Origin: an uncultured Clostridia bacterium
GTDB taxonomy: Bacteria > Bacillota > Clostridia > Christensenellales > CALVMC01
Length of the DNA stretch: 64,000 bases
NCBI GenBank assembly: GCA_944342015.1
Contig: CALVMC010000005.1
Coordinates: forward strand, 44,707-108,706
Direction: 5' to 3'
Below the pieces are notes generated by a model. It had not been told where the DNA came from. It saw nothing but the letters and a program-made list of their open reading frames with translations, and made no database searches. Every line of letters starts with the position of its first letter. Position 1 is the first letter of the stretch. The position numbers and the translations under genes are program-made. Of the stretch, positions 7,649 through 19,582 are shown piece by piece.

Positions 7649-10279
7649 TTACTCTGTTTGCTGCGTTCCGTCGGTCTGAGTTTGACTGTCAACAACATTG
7701 TTTTCGGTTGACTGGTTTTGTTGATTTTCTGCGGCTGTTTCCTCTTCGTTCTCTTCATCTATATGAGGGGTTACGCTGAAACTTACTACTTTTGCATTGT
7801 TTCTTATTCTCATCAGTCTTACGCCCTGGGTATCTCTGGATATCTTGCTTATTTCGGAAGCCTGAATCCTTATAACCGTTCCGCTGTCGGCAATAATCAT
7901 AACATCGTCTTCGGGATTTATTAGTTTCAAGTTTACAAGATCTCCTGTTTTTTCATTGAAGTTTCCTGCTTTGATTCCCTTACCTGCTCTCGACTGCAAA
8001 CGGTATTCATCGATATCGCTTCTTTTGCCGTATCCGTTTTCGGTAATGGTTAATACCTCTACTCCTTCACGGACGACGGTTGCGTCGACTATGCGTTCGC
8101 CTTTATCGAGCTTCATGCTTTTTACGCCCTGACTCGTTCTTCCTATGCTTCTTAAATTGCTTTCGGAAAATCTTATACATTTTCCGGACGATGAGGCAAT
8201 AAGAATTTCATCGTTTCCCGAGGTCAGACTTGCGGAAATAAGTTCGTCGCCTTCGAGAAGACTTATCGCAATTTTACCGTTGGCTCTTATTCTGTCGAAC
8301 TCTTCGATTTTGGTCTTTTTGATAAGTCCCTGTTTTGTTGCAAGAACCAGATATCCTTCTCTTTTTTCGCCTTCCTGCAATTCTTTAAGCGGAAGGGATG
8401 CGGTTATCTTCTCTCCGTCGGCAAGCTGTAACAGATTAATTATAGCCCTGCCTTTTGCGCTTCTTTGGGCTTCGGGTACTTCGAAGGCTTTTATTCTGTA
8501 AACTTTACCGAAGTTGCTGAAAAACAGCATATCGTCGTGGGTGCATGTAATAAAGAGATTTTCGACGAAATCGTCTTCCTTTGTTTTATGAGCGCTTATA
8601 CCGACTCCTCCTCTTTTTTGGGCTCTGTATTCGTCGACGGGAAGTCTTTTGATATAGCCGCCGTGAGTCATGGATATTACGACATCTTCTCTTTCGATAA
8701 GGTCGGCTATGTTGATTTCGCTGCTGTCGTAAGTAAGTTCGGATCTTCTCGGGGTTGCGTATTTCCTTTTGATTTCCGTCATTTCGTCGATAATTATTTT
8801 ATCGATGAGTTCTTCGGAAGCGAGAATCTGTCTGTACCAATCTATTGCTTTTTTGAGTTCGGCAAGTTCTTCGTTAAGTTTTTCGACTTCTAATGCGGTA
8901 AGCCTTTGAAGTCTCATTTCGAGTATTGCGTTTGCCTGCTTGTCGGAAAGGGTAAAGGAAGCCATAAGTTTATCCTGTGCGTCTTGTTTATCGGACGAAC
9001 TTTTTATAATTTTTATAACTTCGTCTATATTGGCAAGGGCGATAACAAGCCCTTCAACGATATGTTCTCTTTCGAGAGCCCTTTCCAAATCGAATTTAGT
9101 GCGTCTTACTATAACTTCCCTTTGATGTAAAATGTAATAATGAAGTATTTCTTTAAGTGAACAGATTTTAGGTCTTCCGTTAACCAAGGCAAGAAGTATC
9201 ATACTGTTTGTTATCTGCATGTTGGTCTGTTTGTAAAGTTTGTTTAAAACCACTTCTGCGACAGCGTCTTTTTTTACTTCGATAACTATACGCATACCTT
9301 TGCGGTCTGATTCTTCCTTAATATCGGAAATACCTTCGATTTTCTTGTCCTTTACCTGATCTGCGATATTTTCGATTAATTTTGCCTTGTTTACCTGATA
9401 AGGAATTTCCGTAACTACGATTCTTGTGCGCTGGTTGTTGTTATAGGTTTCTATTTCCGCCTTAGCCCTTATAATAGCGCCGCCGTGTCCTGTTTTATAA
9501 GCCTGTCTTATTGCGGCTCTTCCCATAACGAGACCGCCGGTCGGATAGTCGGGACAAGGTATGTATTCCATAAGTTCTTCGTCGGTAAGTTCGGGATTTT
9601 TAATAAGGGCTACCGTTCCGTCTATAACTTCGCCTAAGTTGTGAGGAGGGATAGAAGTTGCCATACCTACTGCGATACCGTCGCTTCCGTTTACGAGAAG
9701 GTTGGGAAATCTTGCGGGTAAAACTACGGGCTGCTCTAAGGTATCGTCGAAGTTAGGATAGAAATCAACGGTTTTTTTGTCTATATCTCTCAGCATTTCC
9801 GAAGCGATTTTAGAAAGCCTTGCTTCGGTATACCTTTGAGCTGCGGCTGGGTCGCCGTCGACGGAACCGAAGTTCCCGTGTCCGTCAACAAGCGGACACC
9901 TTATCGAAAAGTCCTGCGCAAGCCTGACCAAGGCTCCATAAACCGCACTGTCTCCGTGCGGATGATATTTACCGAGAACATCGCCGACAATTCTTGCGCA
10001 CTTTCTGTGCGGTTTGTCGGAATATAATCCGAGTTCGCTCATTGCGTAAAGTATTCTTCTGTGAACGGGTTTGAGTCCGTCTCGGACATCGGGAATAGCA
10101 CGGCTGACATTGACCGCCATAGCGTAGGCAATAAAAGACTTTTTCATTTCGTCTTCTACATTGACCTTAACTATTTTGCTCGCTTTAAGCTCGATAACTC
10201 CGTTTTCTCCGTCGGGTTCTTCTATTATTTTTTCTTCTTCGCCATCGGGGGTATTATTCAAGTTTTCTTTTTCGTCCAT
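7649..10279 (-). CDS. gyrA: DNA gyrase subunit A
   Basis: GyrA forms the A2B2 gyrase with GyrB and carries out DNA cleavage, passage and religation. The catalytic tyrosine is in [12 protein letters not shown] (about residue 150 with the acidic N-terminal extension). The quinolone region reads [16 protein letters not shown]: the serine equivalent to E. coli Ser83 is kept, but the Asp/Glu87 position is glycine. The GyrA box QKRGGVG lies in the DNA-wrapping C-terminal beta-pinwheel. The first 35 residues and last 40 residues are acidic, Gln/Asn-rich extensions outside the folded core. Total length is 876, slightly above the usual 820-875. It follows gyrB by 11 bases and is translated from the same mRNA. 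Confidence 0.98.
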   Translation of the reverse strand: MDEKENLNNTPDGEEEKIIEEPDGENGVIELKASKIVKVNVEDEMKKSFIAYAMAVNVSRAIPDVRDGLKPVHRRILYAMSELGLYSDKPHRKCARIVGDVLGKYHPHGDSAVYGALVRLAQDFSIRCPLVDGHGNFGSVDGDPAAAQRYTEARLSKIASEMLRDIDKKTVDFYPNFDDTLEQPVVLPARFPNLLVNGSDGIAVGMATSIPPHNLGEVIDGTVALIKNPELTDEELMEYIPCPDYPTGGLVMGRAAIRQAYKTGHGGAIIRAKAEIETYNNNQRTRIVVTEIPYQVNKAKLIENIADQVKDKKIEGISDIKEESDRKGMRIVIEVKKDAVAEVVLNKLYKQTNMQITNSMILLALVNGRPKICSLKEILHYYILHQREVIVRRTKFDLERALEREHIVEGLVIALANIDEVIKIIKSSSDKQDAQDKLMASFTLSDKQANAILEMRLQRLTALEVEKLNEELAELKKAIDWYRQILASEELIDKIIIDEMTEIKRKYATPRRSELTYDSSEINIADLIEREDVVISMTHGGYIKRLPVDEYRAQKRGGVGISAHKTKEDDFVENLFITCTHDDMLFFSNFGKVYRIKAFEVPEAQRSAKGRAIINLLQLADGEKITASLPLKELQEGEKREGYLVLATKQGLIKKTKIEEFDRIRANGKIAISLLEGDELISASLTSGNDEILIASSSGKCIRFSESNLRSIGRTSQGVKSMKLDKGERIVDATVVREGVEVLTITENGYGKRSDIDEYRLQSRAGKGIKAGNFNEKTGDLVNLKLINPEDDVMIIADSGTVIRIQASEISKISRDTQGVRLMRIRNNAKVVSFSVTPHIDEENEEETAAENQQNQSTENNVVDSQTQTDGTQQTE

Positions 10280-10290
10280 TTTATTACCTC

Positions 10291-12300
<2,010 letters not shown>

Positions 12301-12370
12301 TTATTTCTTGCGTTATTTATAATGTTTTGTCGTTTTTGACTGAATTTTAAAAAAAGCTTTATATCGGCTT

Positions 12371-13453
12371 TTAAATGGGTTTTATATTGCTGCTGTTTTC
12401 TGTTTTTTCGGCAAGGAAAAGTTTGTGCGGAATATCTTTGAATTCTTCGAACTCGGTGCAGGAAATTATACACTGTATCTTGGAAGTTTCGTTCAGTAAA
12501 GCTCTTTTTCTTTCATCGTCGAGTTCGCTTAAAACATCGTCCAACAATACTACGGGACTTTCTCCCGTTTGGCTTTTGAGATATTCTATTTCGGCAAGCT
12601 TCAACGAAAGCGTTGCTCCTCTTTGCTGACCTTGCGATCCGTATTTTCTTAAATCGATACCGTTTATTTTTATTGAAATATCGTCTTTCTGAATTCCTTC
12701 CGTGGTATATTTGAAGATTAAATCTTTTTGGATACTTTCGTTGAGTCTTTTTAAAATTTCTTCTTCCGGTTTTTCGCATAAATAGGGTGAGTCGAGTTCT
12801 ATTTCGAGATTTTCGGTATCGGCGCTTAATGCGCTGTGTTTTTCTTTTGCGAATATTTTAACTGCGTCTATAAAATTTTTCCGTTCTTTTACGATAAACG
12901 AACCTTCTTTTGCAAGTTGAACATCCCATATATACAAGGATTCTCCGCTGCACCCTTCTTTTAACTGTTTATTTCTCTGCGCTAATATTTTATTGTATTT
13001 TGTAAGAGAATAAAAATAATTTTTATTTTGCTGACAAAGACATATATCCATAAAACGGCGTCTTTCCTGAGGACTTCTTTTTATTACCGCTATTTCGTCA
13101 GGAGAAAAGTAAACGGCGTTGAAAAAGCCTATAAGCTCGCCTGTTCTTAAAAGAGGTATCCCGTCTACCAAAATTTTTTTTCCTTCTTGACTATACTTTA
13201 TTTCGACGGTGTGTTCTATATTTCTTTTACTGGCGATAAGTTTTACCGAAAAGCCATCTTTGCCCCATTTGATAAGTTCTTTATCTCTGACCGCCCGTAC
13301 CGATTTTCCTATTGCGCACATAAAAACTGCTTCGAGTATATTGGTTTTTCCCGAAGCGTTTTTACCGGAAATTATATTAAGACCTTTATCGAACTTTAAA
13401 AAACAGTTTTCGTAACTTCTGAAATTTTTTAAAGTTATTTCCTTTATTTCCAT
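12371..13453 (-). CDS. recF: DNA replication and repair protein RecF
   Basis: RecF is an SMC-like ATPase that loads RecA at gaps together with RecO and RecR. Visible are the N-terminal LKNFRSYENC, the Walker A GKNASGKTN (the usual glycine-alanine pair is altered to Ala-Ser), and the signature region SQGQQRGATLSLKLAE. The Walker B VVLLDDVLSELD follows, with the D-loop DDERK directly after it. The 360-residue length is normal. There is no ribosome binding site before the ATG: a TATAAT ends exactly 6 bases upstream, so the mRNA may be leaderless. It is divergent from dnaA, whereas in most Firmicutes it follows dnaN in the same direction. Confidence 0.97.
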   Translation of the reverse strand: MEIKEITLKNFRSYENCFLKFDKGLNIISGKNASGKTNILEAVFMCAIGKSVRAVRDKELIKWGKDGFSVKLIASKRNIEHTVEIKYSQEGKKILVDGIPLLRTGELIGFFNAVYFSPDEIAVIKRSPQERRRFMDICLCQQNKNYFYSLTKYNKILAQRNKQLKEGCSGESLYIWDVQLAKEGSFIVKERKNFIDAVKIFAKEKHSALSADTENLEIELDSPYLCEKPEEEILKRLNESIQKDLIFKYTTEGIQKDDISIKINGIDLRKYGSQGQQRGATLSLKLAEIEYLKSQTGESPVVLLDDVLSELDDERKRALLNETSKIQCIISCTEFEEFKDIPHKLFLAEKTENSSNIKPI

Positions 13454-13459
13454 AATTTA

Positions 13460-13488
13460 ATTATACTATTATTACCTTTTTTCTTCAA
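13460..13488 (-). promoter_or_regulatory. recF: recF promoter predicting a leaderless mRNA
   Basis: On the minus strand TTGAAG, 17 bases, TATAAT, then 6 bases, then ATG. With standard sigma-A geometry the transcript would begin at or next to the A of the start codon. Confidence 0.65.
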
Positions 13489-13581
13489 TCGATTATAAAA
13501 TATTGATTTAATTTTATATTTGGTTTAAAAAATCCGATATATTTAAAAATTTTTCTTTTTTTATAATTTCAATCGGTTTTG

Positions 13582-13610
13582 TTGTGCTTTTTCGGGCGCT
13601 ATTGTATAAT
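13582..13610 (+). promoter_or_regulatory. dnaA: dnaA promoter predicting a leaderless mRNA
   Basis: TTGTGC, 17 bases, TATAAT, then 7 bases to the dnaA ATG, with no Shine-Dalgarno sequence. I see no DnaA box between recF and dnaA, so the classical autorepressor site is missing from this side. Confidence 0.6.
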
Positions 13611-13617
13611 AGAAACT

Positions 13618-14958
13618 ATGATAGATATTAACAAAATATGGACGGAAATGAAAAAACAGCTTTCGTCAAAAATGAATTCAGTTTCTTTTGCAATGTGGGT
13701 GGAAAAGTGTTCGCCTTATTGTATAAAAGATAACGTACTTATTCTTCTTTCTAAAAACGAACTTACCAAAACTCAGATCTCTACTTTGTATGCTGAGGAT
13801 TTTTCCAATGCTTTAAAAAGCTGTAATTCCGTTTTAAGCGAAGTCTGCATTATTACGGAAGACGAAAAAGATGCTTTTGAAAACGACAGGCAAACCGATT
13901 TAAATAAAGAGAACAGCTTTAAAGATAACGCTATTAAAAAATATAATTTCGACTCTTTTGTCGTCGCCCCTTGCAATACCTTTGCATTCAACGCAGCAAG
14001 AGCGGTTGCGGAAGCTCCGGGATCGAGTTTTAATCCTTTGTTTATATACGGCGGAGTTGGCCTTGGTAAAACTCACCTTCTTTTATCTATTTATAACTAT
14101 GTTAAGACTAATTTTCCGCAAATGAAGGTACTTTACGCAAATTCCGAAACCTTTGTCAACGACCTTATAGACAGTATAAGAAATTCCAAAGACGCATTAC
14201 TTTCAAGAGCTTTCAGAGACAAGTACAGAAATTTAGATGTATTTATTCTCGACGACGTTCAGTTTCTTTCAAATAAAGATTCCACACAGGAAGCTCTTTT
14301 TCATACATTTAACGAACTTCATCAACAAGGAAAACAAATTATTTTCTCTTCGGACAGAGCCCCTAAGGATATAGTTTACCTTGAAGAAAGATTATCCTCT
14401 CGTTTTTCCTGGGGATTGGTTGTGGACATTCAACCTCCCGATGTAGAAACAAGAATAGCTATTTTAAGAAAAAAGGCACTTTCTCAGAACTTTGTAGTTG
14501 ACGATTCGGTACTTAAATTTATTGCCGAAAAATCAAACTCAAATGTAAGAGAACTTGAAAGTATTCTTCAAAGAGTAAAACTTTACTGTTCTTTGATTAA
14601 TAAACCTGCCGACAGTTTGGAAATTGCAAAAGAAGCCCTTAAAGATTTTCTTTCAGATTCTCTTGAAAGGGTTACTATCGACAGTATTGTAAATACGGTA
14701 TGTAATTATTTCGGCGTAAATAAAGCCGATGTTATAGGTAAGAAAAAAACAAAGGATTTAGTAGAACCGAGACAGATAGCAATGTTTCTTATTACTGATA
14801 TTTTAACCGTTCCTTTGGCGTCGATAGGAAATTATTTCAGCGGAAGAGACCATACAACCATAATGCACGCAAGAGATAAAGTTTTCACTGAAATGAAAAC
14901 TAACACAAAGTTAAAATTACAGATATCTGACCTTAAAGATATGATAATGAATAAATAA
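13618..14958 (+). CDS. dnaA: Chromosomal replication initiator DnaA
   Basis: This AAA+ initiator binds DnaA boxes and melts the origin. The start is placed at MIDINKIWTEMKKQL because it fits the family N-terminus (domain I, SFAMWVEKC). The 446-residue product has the Walker A GGVGLGKTH near residue 145, Walker B FILDDVQFL, and an arginine-containing SSRFSWGL. Domain IV carries the DNA-binding signature SGRDHTTIMHARDKV. Domain II is short. No ribosome site is seen and the -10 box almost abuts the ATG. Downstream is the predicted oriC and then dnaN. Confidence 0.98.
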   Translation: MIDINKIWTEMKKQLSSKMNSVSFAMWVEKCSPYCIKDNVLILLSKNELTKTQISTLYAEDFSNALKSCNSVLSEVCIITEDEKDAFENDRQTDLNKENSFKDNAIKKYNFDSFVVAPCNTFAFNAARAVAEAPGSSFNPLFIYGGVGLGKTHLLLSIYNYVKTNFPQMKVLYANSETFVNDLIDSIRNSKDALLSRAFRDKYRNLDVFILDDVQFLSNKDSTQEALFHTFNELHQQGKQIIFSSDRAPKDIVYLEERLSSRFSWGLVVDIQPPDVETRIAILRKKALSQNFVVDDSVLKFIAEKSNSNVRELESILQRVKLYCSLINKPADSLEIAKEALKDFLSDSLERVTIDSIVNTVCNYFGVNKADVIGKKKTKDLVEPRQIAMFLITDILTVPLASIGNYFSGRDHTTIMHARDKVFTEMKTNTKLKLQISDLKDMIMNK

Positions 14959-15278
14959 ATTATTCACTTATCCACATTATTGTGCACAAAATTTTATATT
15001 GTTGATTATGTGGATAATTTACATAAAATTTATACTTAATATGGTGGATAAAAATTACAATATATTGTGTTTAAAAAATATATAAAACTCTAATTGTTGT
15101 GTTTTTATGAACTTGTCCACATATATACAGAGCTTATTATTATTGTTATTATAAAAACTATATAATTAATAAGATTAAATGAAGGGTTTGAAGAATTTCT
15201 TTATTTAAATATATATTAAATAATAAATATATTTAATTATATTAATCTTAATAAGTAAAAATTTTAACGGAGGAAAAT
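14959..15278. other. oriC: Predicted chromosomal origin oriC
   Basis: The dnaA-dnaN spacer contains DnaA boxes TTATCCACA at 14968-14976 (plus) and 15009-15017 (minus). One-mismatch boxes are at 15043-15051 (minus, TTATCCACC) and 15113-15121 (plus, TTGTCCACA). Twelve bases after the last box is a run of six trinucleotides (TTA TTA TTA TTG TTA TTA, 15134-15151), which read on the other strand resembles a DnaA-trio element. A nearly pure A/T stretch at about 15195-15260 would serve as the unwinding element. A 10-base palindrome TTGTGCACAA lies at 14980-14989. Box arrangement and the flanking genes are seen; origin function is inferred from the standard Firmicute layout. Confidence 0.85.
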
Positions 15279-16391
15279 ATGAATATTATTTGTTCGGGAG
15301 CAGAACTTAACGATGCAGTTCAGACTGTAATAAGAGCAATAAGCGGAAAGGTGGTAAGTCCTATACTTGAAGGAATAAAAATTGAAGCATTTTCCGACAA
15401 AATAACGCTTACTGCAACCGATAAGGAATTATCTATAATAAAAACAATTAAGGGAGATATAATAACGGGAGGAACCATAGTAGTTCCCGGAAGAATGTTT
15501 TCCGAATACATTAAAAGTCTTTACACGGAAGATAAAATAGAGTTAAACAGAAGCGGCGACAGAGAATTAGAAATTAAATCCGGAACATCCGATGCTAAAA
15601 TTAAAATACTTAACGCTGACGAATATCCGTATATAATGGAAGAAAATGAAAATCTTTGTGCATATCTATATCAAAAAGATTTAAAAACCCTTATAACCAA
15701 AACAATATTCTGTTGTGCAACAAACGATAACAGGCCGATGTTAAAAGCTGTATTTTTAGAAATAAACAGAAATAAAATATCAACGGTAGCAACAGACGGA
15801 TATCAACTTGCTTTTTGTGAAAAGGAATTGGAAAAGGAATACGACAGCAGAAAATTTCTTATTCCCGCAAGAAGTCTTAACGAAATAATAAAAAGTTTAA
15901 ATGAAGAAGAAAAGTTAGTAAATATATATATGGGAAAAAAGGTAATGTTCGATATCGGACATACAAAAATAATAACTAACTTAATAAACAGCGATTATAT
16001 AAATTACAGAGAGATGTTGAAAAGCGAAAGCACAACAAAGGTTTATATTGAAAAGGAAAAATTACTTAACGCTTTGGAAAGAGCGTCTATAATTTCAAGA
16101 GATAACAGAGAAAATATAGTAAAAATAGATATAAAAGAAAACAATATGAAAGTCACTGCAAAATCGGAAATGGGTGACTTAAAAGAAAATATAAAAATTA
16201 AAATAGACGGAAAAGATATAGAAATATCCTTTAACTGTAAATTTTTACAGGACGGAATAAAAAATATTGACGGACAGATAATAGAAATGAATTTAAAAAC
16301 TCCGTCATCGTCGTGTATAATAAAACCTGACGAAAAAGAAAATAACAAATACAATATGATATTTTTACTTTTACCTGTGTTTACAAGATAA
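15279..16391 (+). CDS. dnaN: DNA polymerase III beta sliding clamp
   Basis: The ring-shaped clamp tethers the replicative polymerase. The 370-residue protein has the three-fold beta-clamp repeat: domain 1 with LNDAVQTVIRAISGK, ATDKELSIIK and VVPGRMF; domain 2 with ATDGYQLAFCEKE; and domain 3 with ASIISRDNRENIVK. It ends TRR-like as LLPVFTR, a variant of the usual LLPVRTY end that lines the clamp's protein-binding pocket. A GGAGG site sits 6 bases before the ATG, unlike leaderless dnaA. The gene is very A-rich in its second half. A hairpin terminator follows directly. Confidence 0.97.
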   Translation: MNIICSGAELNDAVQTVIRAISGKVVSPILEGIKIEAFSDKITLTATDKELSIIKTIKGDIITGGTIVVPGRMFSEYIKSLYTEDKIELNRSGDRELEIKSGTSDAKIKILNADEYPYIMEENENLCAYLYQKDLKTLITKTIFCCATNDNRPMLKAVFLEINRNKISTVATDGYQLAFCEKELEKEYDSRKFLIPARSLNEIIKSLNEEEKLVNIYMGKKVMFDIGHTKIITNLINSDYINYREMLKSESTTKVYIEKEKLLNALERASIISRDNRENIVKIDIKENNMKVTAKSEMGDLKENIKIKIDGKDIEISFNCKFLQDGIKNIDGQIIEMNLKTPSSSCIIKPDEKENNKYNMIFLLLPVFTR

Positions 16392-16394
16392 AAA

Positions 16395-16426
16395 AAACAA
16401 AAAAGCTCGAAAGAGCTTTTTTTTTA
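16395..16426. terminator. Bidirectional terminator between dnaN and the convergent gene
   Basis: AAAAGCTC / GAGCTTTT stem with flanking A and T runs, so it can stop transcription from dnaN and from the convergent minus-strand gene. Confidence 0.88.
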
Positions 16427-16446
16427 TAATTTTAAAAAGATTAAAA

Positions 16447-18513
16447 TTAAGATTTTTTAATAAGATACCAAACAAAAGAATTTTTAGGAACAAAAACTTC
16501 GAGATTTACAAAACCTGCTTCGTCTGCAAAAACAGCTTCGTGTAAAAGATTGAAAAGTGAAAAATAATAATATTTTTTACCGGTATTGTATTCTTTTATA
16601 TTTTTAATTTCTTCTATATGGTTATAAGTAAGAGAATTATTAGAGCCGAAACTGAATTGTTTTGTTGTTTCATACTTATTAAGTTTTATATTTTTAAAAG
16701 GAATGTAAGGCGGATCTTTTCTTTCTGTAAGACCGGTATAATAAAGAGGCACTTTTATTACTTTATTTATATTTTTATCGGTATTATTGAATATTGAAAT
16801 AATACCTCTGTTAAATCCTTTATTGTGAGCAGAAACCGAGTAATCGAGATTTTCTCCGTCGTAAAAATTAAGAGTTACACTGTTTGAATTGAGAAGTTCG
16901 TTAAGTTCTTTAAAAATTTTAACAACCGATAAAAGAAGTTCTTTACTTTCTTTGTTATAAAAAAGTCTTGTTCCGAAAACAAAGGGAGAAATACCCAATA
17001 ATACCGAACTTGTTAATGTTTTTAAAAATAAATCGAATTTATCTTCCAATGGTTCAAAAGTTGAATTTTTATTTTCAGAAATAAGATTATTTAATATAAC
17101 CGGTGTAAAAAGCATAGAAGAAAGTTTAAGATTTCTGTTTTTATAGCCGTAATTTCTTATATTTTTAATCTGATTTTTTATATCTTCGGAAAGAAGGTCG
17201 TTTCCAAGACCGGTAGAAGTTTTACTTACGCCGTTCAGATAGAAATCAACATCGCTGTAAATAGAGATATTTTTATTTTTAAGTTCTTTAAAGAAACTGT
17301 TATTTAAAACCTTCCACTGTGTATAAGTAACGTCTTCAAGGTCGGTATGGTTATAAAAATTACCTCCGATAAAGTTTTTAACATCGGAAATATAAATAAC
17401 CTGAGCTCCGCAAAGTTCTATAAAAGAGTTAAGTTTTAAAATATAATTTTTTACAAAGGTAAAAAGAGTCCTTATATCTCTGCCGTTAACATAGGAATTT
17501 TCGATATTTGAAACGAAAGATTTTGTAGGCTTTTTATTTAATTTAGTATAGGTATTTCCCAAAGATGCGAAAAATCCGAGTTTTATATCATTCTTTTTAG
17601 CAAACGAATAAACTTCTTTATAAGTATTTAGTTGTTTATCGTTTAATTTCTGAAAATCGAAGTAATCTAAAAATCCGTGAATAACGGTATCGAAACCGCC
17701 TTCTTTTGCGTGAATAACGGCATTTTTAATATTATCGGTATTATTATCGGGAATACATAAGACCAAAGGATTTTCCAAGGTCCAGGGAGCGATAGTACGG
17801 TAAACTTCTTTAATCTCATTGGTTTTTGCGTAAGTATATTCCGAACAGTGAAGAATTTCGAAGATAACAAAGCCTTCGAAGATACCGCCGCTTAAAACTT
17901 CGGAATAAGGTCCGTTATCGAAAGCAATGTTTAAAATATTATTATTGTAAAATTTACTGTTATCTTTGCTTAAAGAATTCATTCCGTTAAAGTTTGTTTC
18001 GAAATAAAACATATCTTTTTTTTCGGAAGAGATATCCAGAATTTCAGAAATAACCTTTGAAAGAATAAAGTTTTTAGTGTTATTATTAACGACATACAGT
18101 TTTTTTGAAATTAAAGGAAGAGAGTCGTAGATTTCGTACCTTATAATAACATTGATATTTTGTAATGCGCCTGTAAGAGAAGGACTCGGAACATAGGTAA
18201 GTTCCAAGGTTCTGCCTTTCGGGCTTTCCTGACTTTTATCGATTGAAACCAAAGGATAAATTTCGTCAATTATTTTATAAGAAGAAAATTTAAAATCGCC
18301 GGGAATTGTATAATCGTTATTTGAAATTCCTATTATAGCTTCCTTTGAATTTCCGTTATTTATCTGATAATCGAGATAGAGATTTTTATAACTTATTGTA
18401 CCGGTATTAACATTGATAATTCTTTCTACTATACCGTTTGACAGAATAAAATTATCTTCGTTTTTTACAATGGAAGCGACACAGCCCGATTTATCCAAAA
18501 CAAAATATTTCAT
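16447..18513 (-). CDS. Alpha-galactosidase-like (GH36/clan-D type) protein, divergent
   Basis: The 688-residue protein has an N-terminal beta-sandwich with FILSNGIVERIINVNTG and DSLPLISKKLYVVNN, typical of the supersandwich domain in GH36-type alpha-galactosidases. A barrel region (about 240-540) and a C-terminal beta domain follow. A strand-end aspartate is present in VIYISDVKNFIGG. I cannot find the canonical catalytic motifs of GH36 (KWDxN and the acid/base Asp segment), so it may be a divergent or inactive member. There is no signal peptide. Base composition is more A-rich than its neighbours. It sits between dnaN and parB, where a metabolic gene is unexpected. Family placement is tentative. 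Confidence 0.55.
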   Translation of the reverse strand: MKYFVLDKSGCVASIVKNEDNFILSNGIVERIINVNTGTISYKNLYLDYQINNGNSKEAIIGISNNDYTIPGDFKFSSYKIIDEIYPLVSIDKSQESPKGRTLELTYVPSPSLTGALQNINVIIRYEIYDSLPLISKKLYVVNNNTKNFILSKVISEILDISSEKKDMFYFETNFNGMNSLSKDNSKFYNNNILNIAFDNGPYSEVLSGGIFEGFVIFEILHCSEYTYAKTNEIKEVYRTIAPWTLENPLVLCIPDNNTDNIKNAVIHAKEGGFDTVIHGFLDYFDFQKLNDKQLNTYKEVYSFAKKNDIKLGFFASLGNTYTKLNKKPTKSFVSNIENSYVNGRDIRTLFTFVKNYILKLNSFIELCGAQVIYISDVKNFIGGNFYNHTDLEDVTYTQWKVLNNSFFKELKNKNISIYSDVDFYLNGVSKTSTGLGNDLLSEDIKNQIKNIRNYGYKNRNLKLSSMLFTPVILNNLISENKNSTFEPLEDKFDLFLKTLTSSVLLGISPFVFGTRLFYNKESKELLLSVVKIFKELNELLNSNSVTLNFYDGENLDYSVSAHNKGFNRGIISIFNNTDKNINKVIKVPLYYTGLTERKDPPYIPFKNIKLNKYETTKQFSFGSNNSLTYNHIEEIKNIKEYNTGKKYYYFSLFNLLHEAVFADEAGFVNLEVFVPKNSFVWYLIKKS

Positions 18514-18594
18514 AAATACCCCTTATACTGTTAAGATACGAAACAAAAGAATTTTGTCTTTTTAAGATTAAAAAAATCAAAATCGATTATTATT

Positions 18595-19509
18595 TTAATT
18601 CTTCTCTTTGTTAAGAGAGCAAATCAAATCGTAAATTCTGTTAAGATCGTCTTTTGTATAGTAATCGATAAAAATACGGCCTTTATTATCGTTACCTATA
18701 ATTTTTACCTTAGTAGCAAATATATGTTGTAATTTATGACAAAATTCTCTTAAATCGCTTGATTGTTCTTTATTTTTATTAACCGATTTAGGCGAAGACG
18801 GTTCAGGGTTGAGATAACGGTTAACCATAGTTTCGAGTTCTCTTACGCTCATTTTATTATCGCAGGCTGCGTTGGCGTAACTGCGCTGAGTGTCGAGATT
18901 ACTTATAGAAACAAGAGCTCTTGCGTGTCCTGCGCTTAAACGGTTATTTTTGACGAGATCTATAACTGCGTCGTCGAGACTCAGAAGACGCAATGTATTT
19001 GTTATAACGGGACGGCTTTTACCGAGAACCTGAGCAAGTTCGGTCTGAGAAATTTTATATTCGTCAATCAAAGCTTTCAAAGCATAGGCTTCTTCGATAG
19101 GATTGAGATTTTCTCTTTGAAGGTTTTCGATAAGAGCTATTTCTTTTTGTTCTCTGTCGGTAATATCTTTTACGATAGCGGGAACGGAAGAGAGACCGGC
19201 AATGGAAGCGGCACGGAATCTTCTTTCACCTGCAACGATTTCATAGCCGTCGTCTTTTTTTCTGACGACAATAGGCTGAATTATACCTACGCTTTTAATT
19301 GAATCGGCTAATTCGTTAAGAAGGGTTTCGTCGAAAAATTTTCTCGGTTGGTTTTCGTTTCTTGTTATTTTAGAAATCGGAATTTCTTCCACGCCTTTTG
19401 CGGTGCCGTCGGCGGATACCGATTGAACGTTTTCAATTTCATCCTGTAAAGCAAAAAGTGCGGAAAGTCCCCTTCCGAGACCTTTTTTAGTGGATTTGTT
19501 ATCGGCCAT
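18595..19509 (-). CDS. parB: Chromosome partitioning protein ParB (Spo0J type)
   Basis: ParB is a CTP-dependent clamp that loads on parS and recruits SMC near the origin. Seen in order are the N-terminal GLGRGLSALF motif, the CTP-binding core ENQPRKFF and AGERRFRAA (C-box/GERR), the sliding-clamp segment ALIENLQRENLNPIEEA, and the helix-turn-helix SQTELAQVLGKSRPVITN. A C-terminal dimerisation domain completes the 304 residues. The parA gene lies 73 bases upstream on the same strand. Candidate parS sites lie about 9 kb to the right. Confidence 0.97.
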   Translation of the reverse strand: MADNKSTKKGLGRGLSALFALQDEIENVQSVSADGTAKGVEEIPISKITRNENQPRKFFDETLLNELADSIKSVGIIQPIVVRKKDDGYEIVAGERRFRAASIAGLSSVPAIVKDITDREQKEIALIENLQRENLNPIEEAYALKALIDEYKISQTELAQVLGKSRPVITNTLRLLSLDDAVIDLVKNNRLSAGHARALVSISNLDTQRSYANAACDNKMSVRELETMVNRYLNPEPSSPKSVNKNKEQSSDLREFCHKLQHIFATKVKIIGNDNKGRIFIDYYTKDDLNRIYDLICSLNKEKN

Positions 19510-19582
19510 AAAAAATCTCCTTATAAATTATAAATGCAAAGCGGCGTTAATGATTAGACGCATAGTTATGAAATGCGTAAGA

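Noticed and set aside
8465..8893. 142-residue plus-strand frame inside gyrA
   Set aside because: Antisense shadow of gyrA; Phe/Val-rich, no ribosome site.
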